This document shows, piece by piece, positions 8,563 to 17,961 of a DNA stretch of 64,000 bases (positions are counted from its first letter, which is position 1; each line of letters begins with the position of its first letter). The DNA comes from Streptomyces sclerotialus (GTDB lineage Bacteria > Actinomycetota > Actinomycetes > Streptomycetales > Streptomycetaceae). Both the position numbers and the translations under genes were made by a program. The notes below the pieces were generated by a model. That model had not been told where the DNA came from. It worked only from the letters and a program-made list of their open reading frames with translations, and searched no databases. Where the stretch lies: positions 1 to 64,000 of the forward strand of contig JODX01000014.1 in NCBI GenBank assembly GCA_000719105.1, read 5' to 3'.

Positions 8563-9243
8563 GTGAGAAGCAGCGGCGACGGTACGGCAGGGGGACCCCG
8601 CGGACACGGTCCGGGGGAGAGCGGCCCGTACCCTCCCCCGAGCTCTCGGCTCCGCCCGAGCGGGGGATACCCCCCGCACGGCAACGCGGCCGGTCACATC
8701 GCGCACCGGACGACCGCCGTGCCGGCGGGCGGAACGGCGTCCGAGGCGTCCGAGCAGGTCGGCTACCGCGGCCCCACCGCGTGCGCGGCCGCCGGCATCA
8801 CCTACCGGCAGCTCGACTACTGGGCCCGCACCGGGCTCGTCGAGCCGAGCGTCCGGCCCGCCCACGGGTCGGGCACACAGCGTCTGTACAGCTTCCGGGA
8901 CGTGGTCGTCCTGAAGATCGTCAAGCGTTTCCTCGACACGGGTGTGTCGCTGCAGAACATCCGCACCGCCGTCCAGCACCTCCGGGAGCGCGGCTTCCGT
9001 GATCTGGAACGCATGACCCTGATGAGCGACGGCGCGACCGTCTACGAGTGCACGTCCCCCGACGAGGTCCACGCCCTGCTCCAGGGTGGCCAGGGCATTT
9101 TCGGTATCGCCGTCGGGGTGGTGTGGCGGGACGTGGAGAGCGCGCTCTCGCAGCTGCACGGGGAGCGGGTCGACACGGGCGAGACGCTGGTCGGCCACCA
9201 TCCCTCCGACGAACTGGCGCGCCGGCGGAACCGCGCAGTCTGA
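8563..9243 (+). CDS. MerR-family transcriptional regulator
   Basis: A 226-residue protein with a Gly/Pro-rich disordered N-terminus (about 1-65), then a MerR winged helix (YRGPTACAAAGITYRQLDYWARTGLVEP...GTQRLYSFRDVVVLK), a dimerisation helix and a C-terminal domain without cysteines. It resembles the mycobacterial Rv1830-type regulator, which occupies the equivalent place in the garA cluster and is linked there to growth and division genes. GTG 8563 is chosen from the GGAGGT ribosome site and the promoter immediately upstream. Confidence 0.82.
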   Translation: MRSSGDGTAGGPRGHGPGESGPYPPPSSRLRPSGGYPPHGNAAGHIAHRTTAVPAGGTASEASEQVGYRGPTACAAAGITYRQLDYWARTGLVEPSVRPAHGSGTQRLYSFRDVVVLKIVKRFLDTGVSLQNIRTAVQHLRERGFRDLERMTLMSDGATVYECTSPDEVHALLQGGQGIFGIAVGVVWRDVESALSQLHGERVDTGETLVGHHPSDELARRRNRAV

Positions 9244-9335
9244 AATACCCGGCCCGGGGGTCCGTGGCCGTCGTGCCGACAGTACAGCGCAGCCGTACCA
9301 CCGCATTGTCAGTGGCGTAGGGCAGCATCGGACAT

Positions 9336-10808
9336 GTGAGAACCGCGCCCACGATCCTGCATCTCGACATGGACGCCTTCTTCGCCTCGGTGGAGCAGGC
9401 GTCCAAGCCGAGTCTGCGCGGGAAGGCCGTCGTCGTGGGCGGGCTCGGGCCGCGCGGTGTGGTCGCCACCGCCTCCTACGAGGCGCGGGTCTTCGGGGTG
9501 CACTCGGCGATGCCCATGGCGCAGGCCCGCCGGCTCGCACCGAACGCCGCGTACCTCGTGCCCCGCTTCATGTTCTACCGGACGATCAGCGAGCAGGTCA
9601 TGAGGCTGCTGCGCGCGCTGTCGCCGCTGGTCGAGCCGCTGAGTCTGGACGAGGCGTTCGTGGACCTGGAGGCCGGCGGAGCGGCCCGGGACGAGGAGTC
9701 GGCGCGGCTCGTCGGGACCAGGCTGCGCGCCGACATACGGACCGTGACCGGGCTGACCGGCTCCGTGGGGCTCGCGGCGTCCAAGATGCTGGCGAAGATC
9801 GGGTCCGAGCAGGCCAAGCCGGACGGGCTCGTGCTCATCCGACCCGGGACCGAGCGTGCGCTGCTGGGACCGATGTCGGTGCGGATTCTGCCGGGGGTGG
9901 GGCCCGCGACGGGCGATCATCTGCGGCGCGCCGGGATCACCACCGTCGAGGAGATCGTGGAGGCCGGGGAGGACGAGCTCGTGCGGCTGGTCGGGAAATC
10001 GCACGGGCATGCGCTGTACGCGATGGCACTGGCGCGTGACGAGCGGCCCGTGGTGGCCGAGCGGGACACGAAGTCGGTGTCGGTGGAGGACACGTACGAC
10101 GTGGACATTCACGACCGGGTGCGCGTGCGGCTGGAGGTGCAGCGGCTCGCCGACCGGTGTGTGCGGCGGCTGCGCGGCGCGGGGCTGTCGGGGCGGACCA
10201 TCGTGCTGAAGGTGCGGAGGTACGACTTCTCGACGCTGACCCGGTCCGAGACGCTGCGGGGGCCCACGGACGATCCGGCGGTGGTGCGGGAGGCGGCCGC
10301 GCGGCTGCTGGAGTCCGTGGACACCACCGGCGGGGTACGGCTGCTCGGTGTGGGCGTGAGCGGGCTCGCCGACTTCACGCAGGAGGACCTGTTCGCGCAG
10401 GCGGCGGGCGAGACCCGGCTCGAGGAGGAGGACGCGGTGGAGGAGCTCGCCGAGGCGGAGGCCGCGCCCGTGGAGCGGCGGTGGCCGGCCGGGCACGATG
10501 TGCGGCACGCGGAGTACGGGCACGGGTGGGTGCAGGGCAGTGGGCTGGGGCGGGTCACCGTGCGGTTCGAGACGCCGGACTCGGAGCCCGGGCGTGTGCG
10601 TACCTTCCGGATCGACGATCCGGACCTGGAACCGGCGGATCCGCTGCCGCTGACGTCGGTGGGTCCGGTGGCGGCGGAAGGTGGGACGGGTGAAGGGAAG
10701 GGGGCCGGTGGTGCGGACGGCATCGCGCCGCCTCAGACCTCCTCCGTGCCCGCGAGCCGGCCGAAGTCGCGGTCCAGCGGCGGAGGAGGTGCCACGTCGA
10801 GACCGTAG
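9336..10808 (+). CDS. dinB: DNA polymerase IV (Y-family)
   Basis: A 490-residue translesion polymerase. The first catalytic motif ILHLDMDAFFASVEQ is at residues 6-20 and SLDEAFVDL is the second acidic motif. A helix-hairpin-helix region follows (LPGVGPATGDHLRRAGI), then a little-finger domain. The C-terminal extension beyond about residue 370 is acidic and then Gly-rich. It contains a PcrA/UvrD-like Tudor segment (HAEYGHGWVQGSGLGRVTVRFE), which is common in actinobacterial DinB. The last 76 bases overlap the oppositely oriented PRC-barrel gene. A TAG trinucleotide at 9318 may be a weak -10. Confidence 0.9.
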   Translation: MRTAPTILHLDMDAFFASVEQASKPSLRGKAVVVGGLGPRGVVATASYEARVFGVHSAMPMAQARRLAPNAAYLVPRFMFYRTISEQVMRLLRALSPLVEPLSLDEAFVDLEAGGAARDEESARLVGTRLRADIRTVTGLTGSVGLAASKMLAKIGSEQAKPDGLVLIRPGTERALLGPMSVRILPGVGPATGDHLRRAGITTVEEIVEAGEDELVRLVGKSHGHALYAMALARDERPVVAERDTKSVSVEDTYDVDIHDRVRVRLEVQRLADRCVRRLRGAGLSGRTIVLKVRRYDFSTLTRSETLRGPTDDPAVVREAAARLLESVDTTGGVRLLGVGVSGLADFTQEDLFAQAAGETRLEEEDAVEELAEAEAAPVERRWPAGHDVRHAEYGHGWVQGSGLGRVTVRFETPDSEPGRVRTFRIDDPDLEPADPLPLTSVGPVAAEGGTGEGKGAGGADGIAPPQTSSVPASRPKSRSSGGGGATSRP

Positions 10809-11101
10809 TGGTGGTAGAGCTGGAGCTCCTGCTCGGGGGAGAGGTGGCGGCCGACCCCGAAGTCGGGAGCGTCCTTGACGAGGGACCGGTCGAAGGGGAT
10901 GTGGAGGATGCCGTCCACCAGCTCGCTGGGCTCCAGGGGCACGAAGGCGTCCCGGCTGAACAGTCCCATGCGTATCGCCGCCCACTCGGGGATACCGGTC
11001 GCGTCGTCGAGGTACACCTCGTCGACCGTGCCGATCCTGGTGCCCTTGCGGTCGAACGCCTTGCGGCCGATCAGGTTGCGCGGATCGATGTCGCTCTGCA
11101 C
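10733..11101 (-). CDS. PRC-barrel domain protein
   Basis: A protein of about 122 residues with one PRC barrel: NLIGRKAFDRKGTRIGTVDEVYLDD...PEWAAIRMGLFSRDAFVPLEPSEL. This fold is found in RimM and photosynthetic reaction centres and as stand-alone stress proteins; its role here is unknown. GTG at 11101 is preferred because GGAGGG lies just before it on this strand; an ATG at 11143 would lengthen it. Its 3' end runs 76 bases into dinB, tail to tail. Confidence 0.8.
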   Translation of the reverse strand: MQSDIDPRNLIGRKAFDRKGTRIGTVDEVYLDDATGIPEWAAIRMGLFSRDAFVPLEPSELVDGILHIPFDRSLVKDAPDFGVGRHLSPEQELQLYHHYGLDVAPPPPLDRDFGRLAGTEEV

Positions 11102-11206
11102 GGGCCCTCCAGTGGGTCGCAACGGGGTCGCAACTCGCCCCAACCACTACGAAAAGGCACTTTGAGGAAGGTGGCCACTCGAAAGCTCGTGCGTTGACCT
11201 CGCTGG

Positions 11207-11212
11207 TAGGGT
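11207..11212 (+). promoter_or_regulatory. Possible -10 box of the riboswitch-gcvP transcript
   Basis: TAGGGT lies about 13 bases before the first aptamer. A TTGACC is present at 11194 but is too close to be its -35, so the promoter is tentative. Confidence 0.4.
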
Positions 11213-11224
11213 GACATCGGCTGC

Positions 11225-11440
11225 TGACCCCGTGCGGGAGAGTCCTCCGGAGACATCCGGAGGCGCCGAAGGAGCAACTCCTCCCCGGAATCTCTCAGGC
11301 TCATGTACCGCATGGACGAGGTCACTCTGGAAAGCAGGGCGGGTGTCGACGGCTTCCGCTCTCACCGACGGTGAAAGCCGGGGGTCCCCTTGGGACGGTC
11401 CGGTGAAGCTCTCAGGTCGAGATGACAGAGGGGGAGGCCG
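11225..11440 (+). ncRNA. Tandem glycine riboswitch
   Basis: Two consecutive glycine-aptamer cores are visible. The first runs from GCGGGAGAG (11234) through GGCGCCGAAGGAGCAA (11261-11277) to CGGAATCTCTCAGG. The linker includes CTCTGGAAAGC. The second has CGACGGTGAAAGCC (11367-11379) and GGTGAAGCTCTCAGG (11402-11416), ending in GACAGAGGGGGA. The array sits directly before gcvP, the expected target: glycine binding turns on cleavage-system expression. I did not fold the sequence. Confidence 0.93.
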
Positions 11441-11499
11441 TCGGGGCACCCGTGCCGTGGTGTCCCTCGCAGGTCGCGTCAGACCAGGAGGCCTCCGCA

Positions 11500-14385
11500 A
11501 TGACCGCCCACCGCACCCCGCTCACCGAGCTCGAGCAGGGCATTCCCTTCGAGCAGCGCCACATCGGGCCCGACCAGGAGGCGCGGGCCAAGATGCTCGC
11601 CCAGGTCGGTTACGGCTCCCTCGACGAGCTCACCGCGGCCGCCGTACCGGACGTGATCAAGAGCGCCGACGCCCTGGAGCTGCCGGACGCGCGCACCGAG
11701 GCCGAGGTCCTCGCCGAGCTGCGCTCCCTCGCGGACCGCAACCAGGTGCTCCACTCCATGATCGGGCTCGGCTACTACGGGACGTTCACCCCGCCGGTGA
11801 TCCTGCGGAACGTCATGGAGAACCCCGCCTGGTACACCGCGTACACCCCGTACCAGCCCGAGATCTCCCAGGGGCGGCTCGAGGCGCTGCTCAACTTCCA
11901 GACCGTGGTCGCCGACCTCACCGGGCTGCCGACCTCCGGTGCGTCCCTGCTGGACGAGGGCACCGCGGCCGCCGAGGCCATGGCGCTGTCGCGGCGCATG
12001 GGGAAGAACAAGAAGGGCCTCTTCCTGGTCGACGCGGACGCGCTGCCGCAGACGATCGCCGTCATCGAGACGCGCGCCGAGCCCACGGGCGTGGAGGTCG
12101 TCGTCGCCGACCTGAGCGAGGGCATTCCGGCGGAGATCGCCGAGCGCGAGATCAACGGCGTGCTGCTGCAGTACCCGGGCGCCTCCGGTGCCGTACGCGA
12201 CCTGAAGCCCGTCATCGGGCAGGCCCATGAGCTCGGCGCCCTCGTCACCGTCGCCGCCGACCTGCTCGCGCTCACCCTGCTCACCTCGCCCGGCGAGCTC
12301 GGTGCGGACATCGCGGTCGGTACGACGCAGCGCTTCGGCGTGCCCATGGGCTTCGGCGGACCGCACGCCGGCTACATGGCCGTGGGCGAGAAGTTCGCGC
12401 GCAGCCTGCCCGGACGGCTCGTGGGCGTCTCCGTGGACGCGGACGGGAACAAGGCGTACCGGCTCGCCCTGCAGACGCGGGAGCAGCACATCCGCCGGGA
12501 GAAGGCCACCAGCAACATCTGCACCGCGCAGGTGCTGCTCGCCGTGATGGCCGGCATGTACGCCGTGTACCACGGGCCCGAGGGGCTCAGGACCATCGCG
12601 CGGCGCACCCACCGGTACGCCACGATCCTCGCCGCCGGTCTCACCGCGGGCGGCGTCGAGGTCGTGCACGGCGCGTACTTCGACACCCTCACCGTGCGGG
12701 TGCCGGGCCGGGCCGCCGAGGTCGTCACGGCCGCGCGCGCGGGCGGGGTCAACCTGCGCCTCGTCGACGGTGACCATGTGTCGATCGCGTGCGACGAGAC
12801 CACCGGCCGGGCGCAGCTCGCCGCCGTGTGGGCCGCGTTCGGTGTCGAGGGTGACGTCGAGGCGCTGGACGCGGAGGCCGGTGACGTGCTGCCGGACGCG
12901 CTGCTGCGCACCGACGCGTATCTGACCCACCCGGTCTTCGGGCAGTACCGCTCGGAGACGGCGATGCTGCGCTACCTGCGCCGGCTCGCCGACCGCGACT
13001 ACGCGCTCGACCGCGGCATGATCCCGCTGGGCTCCTGCACCATGAAGCTCAACGCGACCACCGAGATGGAGCCGGTCACCTGGCCCGAGTTCGGGCAGCT
13101 GCACCCCTTCGCGCCCGCCGAGCAGGCGGAGGGCTACCTCGCGCTCATCACCGAGCTGGAGGACCGGCTCGCCGAGGTCACCGGGTACGACAAGGTCTCG
13201 CTGCAGCCGAACGCGGGCTCGCAGGGTGAGCTGGCCGGCCTGCTCGCCGTACGCGGCTACCACCGTGCCAACGGCGACGAGCAGCGCACCGTCTGCCTCA
13301 TCCCGTCCTCCGCGCACGGCACCAACGCCGCGAGCGCCGTCATGGCCGGCATGAAGGTCGTCGTCGTGAAGACCGCCGGGGACGGCGAGATCGACGTCGA
13401 GGACCTGCGGGTCAAGATCGAGCAGCACCGCGACGAGCTGGCGGTACTGATGATCACGTACCCGTCGACACACGGCGTGTTCGAGGAGCACGTCGCCGAC
13501 ATCTGCGCGGCCGTGCACGAGGCCGGCGGTCAGGTGTACGTCGACGGGGCCAACCTCAACGCGCTGGTGGGACTCGCCAAGCCGGGGCACTTCGGCGGGG
13601 ACGTCTCGCACCTGAACCTGCACAAGACGTTCTGCATCCCGCACGGCGGCGGCGGTCCGGGCGTCGGCCCGGTCGGCGTGCGCGCGCACCTGGCGCCGTA
13701 CCTGCCGAACCACCCGCTGCAGCCCGCGGCCGGTCCGGAGACGGGTGTCGGCCCGATCTCGGCCGCGCCCTGGGGCAGCGCGGGCATCCTGCCGATCTCG
13801 TGGGCGTACGTACGCCTCATGGGCGGCGAGGGGCTCAAGCGCGCGACGCAGATCGCCGTGCTGTCCGCCAACTACATCGCCAAGCGCCTCGAACCGCACT
13901 ACCCGGTGCTCTACACCGGCCCCGGCGGGCTCGTCGCGCACGAGTGCATCATCGACCTGCGCCCGCTGACCAAGGCGACCGGCGTGACGGTCGACGACGT
14001 CGCCAAGCGGCTGATCGACTACGGCTTCCACGCGCCCACCATGTCGTTCCCGGTGGCCGGGACGCTGATGATCGAGCCGACCGAGTCCGAGGACCTGACC
14101 GAGCTCGACCGCTTCTGCGAGGCGATGATCGCCATACGCGGTGAGATCGAGAAGGTCGGTGCGGGCGAGTGGCCCGCGGACGACAACCCGCTGCGCAACG
14201 CGCCGCACACCGCCGCCTCGGTCGGTGGCGAGTGGGAGCACGCGTACACGCGCGCGGAGGCCGTGTTCCCGGCGGGGGTCGGTGCCGCCGACAAGTACTG
14301 GCCGCCGGTGCGCCGTATCGACCAGGCCTTCGGCGACCGCAACCTGGTCTGCTCCTGCCCGCCGCTGGACGCCTACGACGAGTAG
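11500..14385 (+). CDS. gcvP: Glycine dehydrogenase (decarboxylating), P-protein
   Basis: A 961-residue PLP enzyme that decarboxylates glycine and passes the aminomethyl group to the H-protein lipoamide. The length fits the fused single-chain P-protein. The PLP lysine is K709 in [17 protein letters not shown]-terminal landmarks are RHIGPD and [24 protein letters not shown] 11500 follows AGGAGG (11488-11493); the reading frame is open further upstream into the riboswitch but lacks initiation signals. gcvT and gcvH are not in the window. Confidence 0.97.
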   Translation: MTAHRTPLTELEQGIPFEQRHIGPDQEARAKMLAQVGYGSLDELTAAAVPDVIKSADALELPDARTEAEVLAELRSLADRNQVLHSMIGLGYYGTFTPPVILRNVMENPAWYTAYTPYQPEISQGRLEALLNFQTVVADLTGLPTSGASLLDEGTAAAEAMALSRRMGKNKKGLFLVDADALPQTIAVIETRAEPTGVEVVVADLSEGIPAEIAEREINGVLLQYPGASGAVRDLKPVIGQAHELGALVTVAADLLALTLLTSPGELGADIAVGTTQRFGVPMGFGGPHAGYMAVGEKFARSLPGRLVGVSVDADGNKAYRLALQTREQHIRREKATSNICTAQVLLAVMAGMYAVYHGPEGLRTIARRTHRYATILAAGLTAGGVEVVHGAYFDTLTVRVPGRAAEVVTAARAGGVNLRLVDGDHVSIACDETTGRAQLAAVWAAFGVEGDVEALDAEAGDVLPDALLRTDAYLTHPVFGQYRSETAMLRYLRRLADRDYALDRGMIPLGSCTMKLNATTEMEPVTWPEFGQLHPFAPAEQAEGYLALITELEDRLAEVTGYDKVSLQPNAGSQGELAGLLAVRGYHRANGDEQRTVCLIPSSAHGTNAASAVMAGMKVVVVKTAGDGEIDVEDLRVKIEQHRDELAVLMITYPSTHGVFEEHVADICAAVHEAGGQVYVDGANLNALVGLAKPGHFGGDVSHLNLHKTFCIPHGGGGPGVGPVGVRAHLAPYLPNHPLQPAAGPETGVGPISAAPWGSAGILPISWAYVRLMGGEGLKRATQIAVLSANYIAKRLEPHYPVLYTGPGGLVAHECIIDLRPLTKATGVTVDDVAKRLIDYGFHAPTMSFPVAGTLMIEPTESEDLTELDRFCEAMIAIRGEIEKVGAGEWPADDNPLRNAPHTAASVGGEWEHAYTRAEAVFPAGVGAADKYWPPVRRIDQAFGDRNLVCSCPPLDAYDE

Positions 14386-14427
14386 CCACCGCGCGGTGAC
14401 ACCTCATGGCGTCACCGGACACGCGTC

Positions 14428-14464
14428 GGGGCCGGTTCGGAGAGTGGTTCTCCGGGCCGGCCCC
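14428..14464 (+). terminator. Hairpin terminator after gcvP
   Basis: GGGGCCGG (14428-14435) pairs with CCGGCCCC (14457-14464), with an inner GGAGA/TCTCC pair. There is no T tract, which is common in streptomycetes. Confidence 0.65.
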
Positions 14465-14522
14465 TCATATGTCCGGGCGGTCGCGCTGTGCGTCGGTCGC
14501 TCCGTCGGTACCTGCTTTCCGC

Positions 14523-14729
14523 CTAGGCGGCGGTCATCACCTGGCCAGGGCCCAACGGGCGGTGCGGGGCGATGATCTGGCCGTCCGGCAGGAGCTCACC
14601 GGTGTCCTCGAAGAGCAGAACCCCGTTGCACAGCAGGCTCCACCCCTGCTCCGGGTGGTGTGCCACGAGGCGGGCGGATTCCCGGTCGGCGGATTCGGCT
14701 GTCGGACACGGTGGCTGGTGCTGGCACAT
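14523..14729 (-). CDS. DUF5999 family small protein
   Basis: A 68-residue protein starting MCQHQPPCPTAESADRESAR and continuing HHPEQGWSLLCNGVLLFEDTG. This near-invariant small protein of streptomycetes has a Cys/His-containing N-terminus and no known function. The reading frame is open further upstream to about 14909, but the family begins at MCQHQPP. The ribosome site is weak (GAGAG). Three Cys and several His residues might bind a metal (inference). Confidence 0.82.
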   Translation of the reverse strand: MCQHQPPCPTAESADRESARLVAHHPEQGWSLLCNGVLLFEDTGELLPDGQIIAPHRPLGPGQVMTAA

Positions 14730-15052
14730 GGTGGTCGGTATCTCTCGCTGTGTCGTTGTGGATGAGTTGGCCGTCTTGCCTGTCCCGCGGCGTGAAACGT
14801 TGTTCATGGCCGCCCCCCGTGGTGTTGAGTCGGTCGGTCCCAGTGTTGCCCTACGGGCGCCGATCCGCAGGGATTTCACCGCACCGCTTCTCACAGGTTC
14901 AGGACGCATGACCCGGCTGGACGGTTCATCCCAACTCCCGTGCCGCTTCGGGTGGTTGGTGGGGGCCGGAAAGGGCTAGTCCGCATGGGTCAGTGAGGCC
15001 CTGGCGTGGCTCGTACGAGCGTACGGGTGCCCGGAAGAGCGGTTGATCCGTG
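14730..15052. other. Gene-free stretch
   Basis: About 320 bases between the DUF5999 start and the next terminator. It should hold the DUF5999 promoter on the minus strand. A perfect 12-base palindrome, GCTCGTACGAGC, lies at 15009-15020. I see no convincing gene. Confidence 0.4.
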
Positions 15053-15108
15053 CCGGCACAGAGGGACCCCGCCACCGGTCGTGCGGTGGCGGGGTCCCTC
15101 TGTGCCGG
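15053..15108 (-). terminator. Perfect 25-bp hairpin downstream of the 15128-15706 gene
   Basis: A 25-base arm (15053-15077) is exactly complementary to 15084-15108, with a 6-base loop. It begins 19 bases past the stop codon of the minus-strand gene and has no T tract. It is the strongest hairpin I found in the window. Confidence 0.75.
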
Positions 15109-15127
15109 GTGTCGTCCGGTGGGACGG

Positions 15128-15706
15128 TCAGGCGCTGAGCAAGGGGGCGGGAGTGAGCCGGTGGGTGAGGATCGGCAGCAGTTCCGCGACCCGGTGCGGG
15201 CGGTGGGCGGCGATGCCGGGTGGCGCGGGGGCCAGCGGGATCAGGATGTCGGTGGGGGCGAGGCGGCCGGCGGCGCCGTCGGCGGTGAGGTCGCCGTGCA
15301 GCCAGAGCGTGAGCATGTACAGCTCGGGCACCGACAGCAGCCGCGCCTGGAACGGCTGCTTCACGGTCTCGGCCTGGCGCAGGGCGCGCTCGGTGGCCGT
15401 GACGTACGGGCCTTCGAAAAAGTGGGAGAACGCCCACCCGTCGGGAGTCAGCCGGGTCTCGGCCGCCGCCACCGCGCGATCGCCGCAGCGGATCAGGAAG
15501 CGCCAGCCGGACAGCCGGGTGGCGGAGACGCCGGCGGGGGCGACCCGGTCCAGGACGTGAACGGGCAGCGGGAGGTCGGGAGTCGCGGGTCCCTGCGCGT
15601 TGCGCAGCGAGGGAGTGCGGGCCTCCTTGACGGCGGTGGGGGAACCGAGTGCCGTGAGGACGGTGCGCAGGGCGGGCGCGGGAGCCTCGGGGACATGCAG
15701 CGGCAT
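15128..15706 (-). CDS. Hypothetical protein
   Basis: A 192-residue protein that I cannot assign to a family. It has no signal peptide or membrane helix. The middle carries aromatic-rich segments (SGWRFLIRCGDRAVAAAE, DGWAFSHFFEGPYVTATERALRQAE) suggesting a compact alpha/beta fold, and the C-terminus is Pro/Leu-rich. Codon use is typical of the genome. ATG 15706 is favoured: AGAGGCGA precedes it, and the frame further upstream is low-complexity. It is isolated, with a strong terminator behind it. Confidence 0.6.
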   Translation of the reverse strand: MPLHVPEAPAPALRTVLTALGSPTAVKEARTPSLRNAQGPATPDLPLPVHVLDRVAPAGVSATRLSGWRFLIRCGDRAVAAAETRLTPDGWAFSHFFEGPYVTATERALRQAETVKQPFQARLLSVPELYMLTLWLHGDLTADGAAGRLAPTDILIPLAPAPPGIAAHRPHRVAELLPILTHRLTPAPLLSA

Positions 15707-16281
15707 GGTGGGTCGCCTCTCATTCAGACAGGCACGGTGGGGCGAGGGAGGGGGGCGGACGGCGCTGTCAGCTCTCGGGGTCAGAGAGGCGGGGGCTGAA
15801 GGTCCGTATGCGAGGGGGGCGGTCTGCCGTATGTGGCCCGGCGGCAGGCCGAGGACCGCGAGCGCCAACTCTCTGCCTCGTTTGCGGAGTTTATACGACA
15901 CGTGTTCAGACGGTGTTTCCTCTAGCCGCCCCCCACCGGGAATGCAAGGCGGTATCCAGCCTGGAAAATGCCGGGTTCATTCCGGTTGCCAGTGGCATAT
16001 ACCGCTGTGACCTGGGAATTTCTCCGTGCAGCGGTAGGCCGATTGTCGTCGGTGTTTTTCACCAGGACTGCTGTGCGAAGAAACTCGCGCACCACTGTGT
16101 GACTGAAGAATCGACCGGAGGGTACCCCTCCGAGGCTAGTGGGTGGCTGATGTGCCCGGAGTGCTGTCGAGTGGTTCCGTGCGGGACGTTATCGATCGTG
16201 CCGCCGGGGCATCATCCCCCGTGACCCGGGACAAAGGACGGCCGGATCATCGGCCTGCCCATCCGAGGAGGGGACACTTAG
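15707..16281. other. 575-base intergenic region with divergent promoters
   Basis: It separates a minus-strand gene from the plus-strand gene at 16282. Visible items are an 8-base palindrome ACACGTGT (15898-15905) beside an A/T-rich TATAAAC (minus strand, possible -10), and a GGAGGGTACCCCTCC dyad near 16117-16131. The base composition is lower in GC than neighbouring genes. I see no protein-coding pattern. Confidence 0.4.
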
Positions 16282-17799
16282 ATGGGGGAGAAGGTCGTGG
16301 CGGGGCCGTTCGACCTGTCCGATCGGCAGCGCCACCGCGACAAGCTGCAACAGTGCCTGACGGGGCTCGGGCGACTGCTGGAGGAGAAGCGGTTCGACCG
16401 GCCCAAGAACCTGATGGGTCTGGAGATCGAGCTGAATCTCGCGGGCGCCGACGGACTGCCGCGCATGCTCAATGCACAGGTGCTGGAGCGAATAGCGAGC
16501 CGTGATTTCCAAACGGAACTCGCCATGTTCAATCTGGAAGTCAACATAGCTCCGCACCGGCTGGGCGGCCGGGTATTCGACCGGCTGTCAGAGGAGTTGC
16601 GTACGTCACTGGCGTACGCCCACCGCAAGGCCGGCGAGCTCGACGCGGGGATCGTGATGATCGGCATTCTGCCGACGCTGGGCCGGGACGACCTGGTCTC
16701 CTCGAACCTCTCCGACGTGGACCGCTACACCCTGCTCAACGATCAGATCGTGGCCGCGCGCGGGGAGGAGTTCAAACTCGACATCGACGGGGTGGAGCGG
16801 CTCGTGTGCACCTCGGGGTCGATCGCTCCCGAGGCCGCATGCACGTCCGTGCAATTGCATCTGCAAGTGACACCGGAGCGGTTCCCCGATGTGTGGAACG
16901 CGGCGCAGGCGGTGACCGCCGCGCAGATCGCGGTGGGCGCCAACGCCCCGTTCCTGTTCGGGCACGAGCTGTGGCGGGAGTCCCGGCCCCCGCTCTTCCT
17001 GCAGTCCACCGACACCCGGCCGCCCGAGCTCCAGGCGCAGGGTGTGCGGCCGCGCACCTGGTTCGGCGAGCGCTGGATCTCCTCGGCGTACGACCTGTTC
17101 GAGGAGAACCTGCGCTTCTTCCCGGCGCTGCTGCCGATCTGCGACGACGAGGACCCGCTGCGCGTGATCGACGAGGGAGGCGTGCCCCGGCTCTCCGAAC
17201 TCTCGCTGCACAACGGCACCGTGTACCGCTGGAACCGGCCCGTCTACGGCATCGCGGACGGCGTACCGCATCTGCGGGTGGAGAACCGGGTGCTGCCCGC
17301 CGGACCGACCATCACGGACGTCCTCGCCAACGCCGCCTTCTACTACGGCGTCGTCCGCTCGCTCGCCGAGGAGTCACGGCCCGTGTGGACACGGCTGCCC
17401 TTCGAGGACGCCGCCGCCAACTTCGACGAGGCCTGCCGGCACGGCATCGAGGCGCGGCTGCGATGGCCGCGGCGCGGCCGGTACGGCGGGGTCGTGGAAG
17501 TGGACGCGGTGAGTCTCGTACGGGACGAGTTGCTGCCGCTGGCGGAGGCGGGTCTTACCGCCTGGGGCGTGGAGCCGGCGGACCGGGACTTCTACCTCGG
17601 GGTGATCGAGGAGCGGTGCCGGCGGCGGGTCAATGGGGCGAGCTGGCAGGCGGAAACGTTTCATCGCGCGCTGGAGAAGGGCATCGGCCGCGATGCCGCC
17701 CTGGCCGCGACGACGCGCAGGTACTGCGAGCTGATGCACTCCGGGGAGCCCGTGCACAGCTGGCCGGTGGGGCTTCCGGAGCCGGTGCCGCTGGGGTGA
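16282..17799 (+). CDS. Glutamate-cysteine ligase (GCS2) family protein
   Basis: A 505-residue cytosolic protein. The N-terminal third contains the carboxylate-amine-ligase signature GLEIELNL (acidic metal ligands), then ELAMFNLEVNIAPHRL, and TSGSIAPEAACTSVQLHLQV in the middle, all typical of the GCS2/YbdK-like fold. These enzymes form ATP-dependent gamma-glutamyl or related amide bonds. Actinobacteria use mycothiol and ergothioneine, so classical glutathione synthesis is not expected and the true substrate is unknown. ATG 16282 follows GAGGAGGGG at a rather long spacing of about 12 bases. Confidence 0.72.
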   Translation: MGEKVVAGPFDLSDRQRHRDKLQQCLTGLGRLLEEKRFDRPKNLMGLEIELNLAGADGLPRMLNAQVLERIASRDFQTELAMFNLEVNIAPHRLGGRVFDRLSEELRTSLAYAHRKAGELDAGIVMIGILPTLGRDDLVSSNLSDVDRYTLLNDQIVAARGEEFKLDIDGVERLVCTSGSIAPEAACTSVQLHLQVTPERFPDVWNAAQAVTAAQIAVGANAPFLFGHELWRESRPPLFLQSTDTRPPELQAQGVRPRTWFGERWISSAYDLFEENLRFFPALLPICDDEDPLRVIDEGGVPRLSELSLHNGTVYRWNRPVYGIADGVPHLRVENRVLPAGPTITDVLANAAFYYGVVRSLAEESRPVWTRLPFEDAAANFDEACRHGIEARLRWPRRGRYGGVVEVDAVSLVRDELLPLAEAGLTAWGVEPADRDFYLGVIEERCRRRVNGASWQAETFHRALEKGIGRDAALAATTRRYCELMHSGEPVHSWPVGLPEPVPLG

Positions 17800-17961
17800 G
17801 TTCCGGAGTCCGTGCTGCTGGGATGAGTCCCGGGGCCCGTGCCGCCGGGGCGAGGGGGCGCGGGGCCGGGCAGGCGCGAGGGTGCGGGGCGGTGGTACCG
17901 GGCTCGTCGTCATCGGGCATGCTGTGACCTCTGGGATGCCCGGCTGAAGGTGGGAGTACAG

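Noticed and set aside
11211..11499. Reading frame from 11422 extending gcvP upstream into the riboswitch
   Set aside because: The riboswitch core occupies the region, and AGGAGG sits correctly before ATG 11500.
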